64,000 bases of DNA from NCBI RefSeq assembly GCF_937425535.1, contig NZ_OW485601.1, positions 5,067,501 through 5,131,500 on the forward strand, given 5' to 3'. Source of the stretch: Rhodovastum atsumiense (GTDB lineage Bacteria > Pseudomonadota > Alphaproteobacteria > Acetobacterales > Acetobacteraceae). The position numbers were made by a program, and so were the translations under genes. Below are positions 62,130 to 64,000 of the stretch, in pieces. Below the pieces are notes generated by a model. It saw only the letters and a program-made list of their open reading frames with translations. It was not told the DNA's origin and ran no database searches. Within the stretch, counting starts at the first letter, position 1. Each line of letters starts with the position of its first letter.

Positions 62130-64000
62130 CTGTTCACTCCGCCAGTCAGGCCGCCGCCGCTGCCGCGCGGCGTCGCGGGGGAGGCCGTCAGATGAGCCGT
62201 TGGCTGATGCGCGGCGCCGCGCCTTCGCTCCGGGCCCGTCTGTTCCAGCTCGTCGCCGCCGCCATGCTGCCGCTGATGCTGCTCGTGGCCGGCGTGGTCT
62301 CCGCCAATTACCGGGCGGACCGGGAGCGGGCCGGGCAGCAGGCGCAGGCCATGGCCCGCGGCATCGCGCTCGCTGTCGAGGGCGAACTCCGCGCCCGCAT
62401 CGCGGCGATGGGGGTGCTGGCCGCTTCCCCGCATTTGGCGGCCGGCGACCTGACGGCTTTCCGCGCCCAGGCCGAAGCGGTCCGCGCGCACGATGATCCC
62501 GGGGCGAACATCCTGCTCCTGCGCGCGGACGGGCAGCAGGTGATGAACCTGGCGGAGCCGCCCGGCGCGCCGCTCCCGGCGCGGTCGGACACGGAGAACC
62601 TGCGACGCGTCGTGGCCACCGGCCGGCCCACGGTGTCCGATGTCTTCATCGGGGCCGTGTCGCACCGCCCCGTCATCGCCATCGACGTCCCCGTCAGGGG
62701 CGCCGACGGCAGCATCGCCCTGGTACTGGCGATGAACCCGTCGCTCGGCGCCTTCGAGGAGGCGATCCGGCGGCAGCACCTGCCGTCCGGCTGGGTGTCT
62801 GCGGTCCTGGACCGCAAGGGCGTTCTCGTCGCACGCATGCCGAACCCGGAGCGCTTCCTGGGCCGGTCGGCGACCCAGGATTTCCTGCGGACATTGTTCG
62901 GACGCGACGAGGGCGTGATGGAGGCGGTCACGCTCGAAGGCATCCCGGTGCTGACGACCTGGAGCCGCCCCGGTCCCTCGGGTTGGGGCGTCAGCGTCGG
63001 CGTGCCGCAGAGCCAGCTCTACGCGCCGCTCTGGCGGGCCCTCGGGATCACCCTCGCCCTCTCCGCTCTCGCGCTGCTGGCGGCACTCGCGCTGGCCAGT
63101 CTGATCGCGGCGCGGATCGCCGGGCCGATCCACGCCCTGGCGGGTCTCGCGGCGGCGGAGGGCGCCGCCGGAACGGACACCCCCTCGTTCGGGCTGCGCG
63201 AGGCCGATGCTACTGCCGCCTCGCTGCTCGCCGCCCTGCGGGAGCGGGGTGAGGCCGAAGCGGCGCGCGTGCAGCGGGATGCGGAGCTTCGCGAGGCCCA
63301 GCGGGTCGCCCATATCGGCAGCTGGCACTGGGACGCGGCGACGGACGCCACGACCGGCTCGGACGAATTGCTGCGCATCTATGGCCTCGATCCGGCCGCC
63401 GAGTGCATGCCGAATTTCCGGGACCAGCGAGGCTGGCTCTACCCGCTGGAGAGCTGGGAGCGGATCAACGAAGCGGTCCAGCGGACCCTGGCGACCGGGA
63501 TCGGCTACGAGCTGGACGTCGAGGCGTTCCGGGGCGGGACGCCGATCTGGATCACCACCCGCTGCGAGGCCGTGCAGGACCTCGCGGGGCGGGTCACCGC
63601 CCTGCGCGGCACGGTGCAGGACATCACCCGCCACAAGCGCGCCGAGGACGCGCTGCGCGAGAGCGAGGCGGCATCGCTGGAAAGCCGGGTTCAGCTGGAA
63701 GCGGCGCTCGGCGCCATGACGGACGCGGTGTACATCTCCGACGCCGCCGGGAACTTGATCCACCTGAACGACGCGTTCGCGACCTTCCTTCGGTTCCGCA
63801 GCAAGGACGAGTGTGCCAGGACCTTCGACGCCTATCCGGCGCTCGTGGAGGCTTTCCTTGAAAACGGCGAGCCGCTGCCCCCGGAGCAGTGGGCGGTTCC
63901 GCGGGCGCTGCGCGGCGAGACGGCGGTCGGTGCCGTGTGCCGCCTGCGCCGCCGCGACACGGGCGAAACCTGGGTCGGCAGCTATAACCTGACCCCGATC
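62126..64000 (+). CDS. Cache/PAS membrane sensor protein, C-terminus outside window
   Basis: At least 625 residues, cut by the right edge. ATG 62126 overlaps the stop of the first kinase; ATG 62192, with GGGGAGG upstream, is the alternative. A membrane helix (residues about 35-58), a Cache-type periplasmic domain, a second helix at about 304-328, a PAS domain (RVAHIGSWHWD..., about 385-505) and a second PAS close to the fourth PAS of the upstream kinase. The output domain (kinase or cyclase) is not seen. The pairing suggests that both proteins sense related signals. Confidence 0.85.
   Translation, partial: MTVHSASQAAAAAARRRGGGRQMSRWLMRGAAPSLRARLFQLVAAAMLPLMLLVAGVVSANYRADRERAGQQAQAMARGIALAVEGELRARIAAMGVLAASPHLAAGDLTAFRAQAEAVRAHDDPGANILLLRADGQQVMNLAEPPGAPLPARSDTENLRRVVATGRPTVSDVFIGAVSHRPVIAIDVPVRGADGSIALVLAMNPSLGAFEEAIRRQHLPSGWVSAVLDRKGVLVARMPNPERFLGRSATQDFLRTLFGRDEGVMEAVTLEGIPVLTTWSRPGPSGWGVSVGVPQSQLYAPLWRALGITLALSALALLAALALASLIAARIAGPIHALAGLAAAEGAAGTDTPSFGLREADATAASLLAALRERGEAEAARVQRDAELREAQRVAHIGSWHWDAATDATTGSDELLRIYGLDPAAECMPNFRDQRGWLYPLESWERINEAVQRTLATGIGYELDVEAFRGGTPIWITTRCEAVQDLAGRVTALRGTVQDITRHKRAEDALRESEAASLESRVQLEAALGAMTDAVYISDAAGNLIHLNDAFATFLRFRSKDECARTFDAYPALVEAFLENGEPLPPEQWAVPRALRGETAVGAVCRLRRRDTGETWVGSYNLTPI

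Overview
The window is GC-rich chromosomal DNA with short AT-rich patches. Gene content and order (ffh-rpsP-rimM-trmD-rplS-leuCD-leuB, a CDP-diacylglycerol pyrophosphatase, BioMNY, IS5-type elements) suggest an alphaproteobacterium, most likely of the Acetobacteraceae. This is inferred from gene content and codon use; no rRNA is present to confirm it.

Layout. (1) 1-5362, minus strand: one very long reading frame made almost entirely of 8-residue (24-bp) repeats, starting at a GTG at 5362 and running off the left edge. (2) 5.9-11.3 kb: cell-wall enzymes (amidase, SPOR-tailed DD-carboxypeptidase), a GNAT protein, Cdh, and a LysR regulator divergent from a BASS-type transporter. (3) 11.5-22.8 kb: a complete biotin-dependent, Na+-pumping malonate decarboxylase operon of the Malonomonas rubra (Mad) type, madG-(small TM protein)-madB-birA-madAECDHKFLM. 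It is preceded by a HutP-family RNA-binding protein and a 420-nt non-coding leader. (4) 23.0-31.0 kb: a biotin module with the BioMNY transporter, a biotin-sulfoxide-reductase-like molybdoenzyme fused to a nitroreductase, and an acyl-CoA ligase, thiolase and MaoC hydratase. Regions 3 and 4 fit together: BioMNY imports biotin, the fusion may rescue oxidised biotin, BirA attaches biotin to MadF, and MadB uses carboxybiotin decarboxylation to pump Na+. (5) 31-40.6 kb: a peptidase, a phosphoesterase and the core block ffh to leuB.

(6) 40.7-49.9 kb: a genomic island next to tRNA-Arg(ACG). It holds a tyrosine integrase, an excisionase-like gene split by two tandem IS5-family elements that share a TGA target duplication, a GIY-YIG protein, a ParB-like protein in a tightly overlapping minus-strand gene string, and a third transposase. 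(7) 50.3-55.8 kb: a sulfatase, an orphan LpxD and an octaheme cytochrome with HEAT/TPR tail. (8) 55.9-57.2 kb: a truncated second integrase and a probably frameshifted gene. (9) 58.0-64.0 kb: two translationally coupled multi-PAS membrane sensor proteins; the second runs off the right edge.

Two copies of a multi-hairpin intergenic element (about 24.9-25.06 and 33.47-33.63 kb) lie between core genes.
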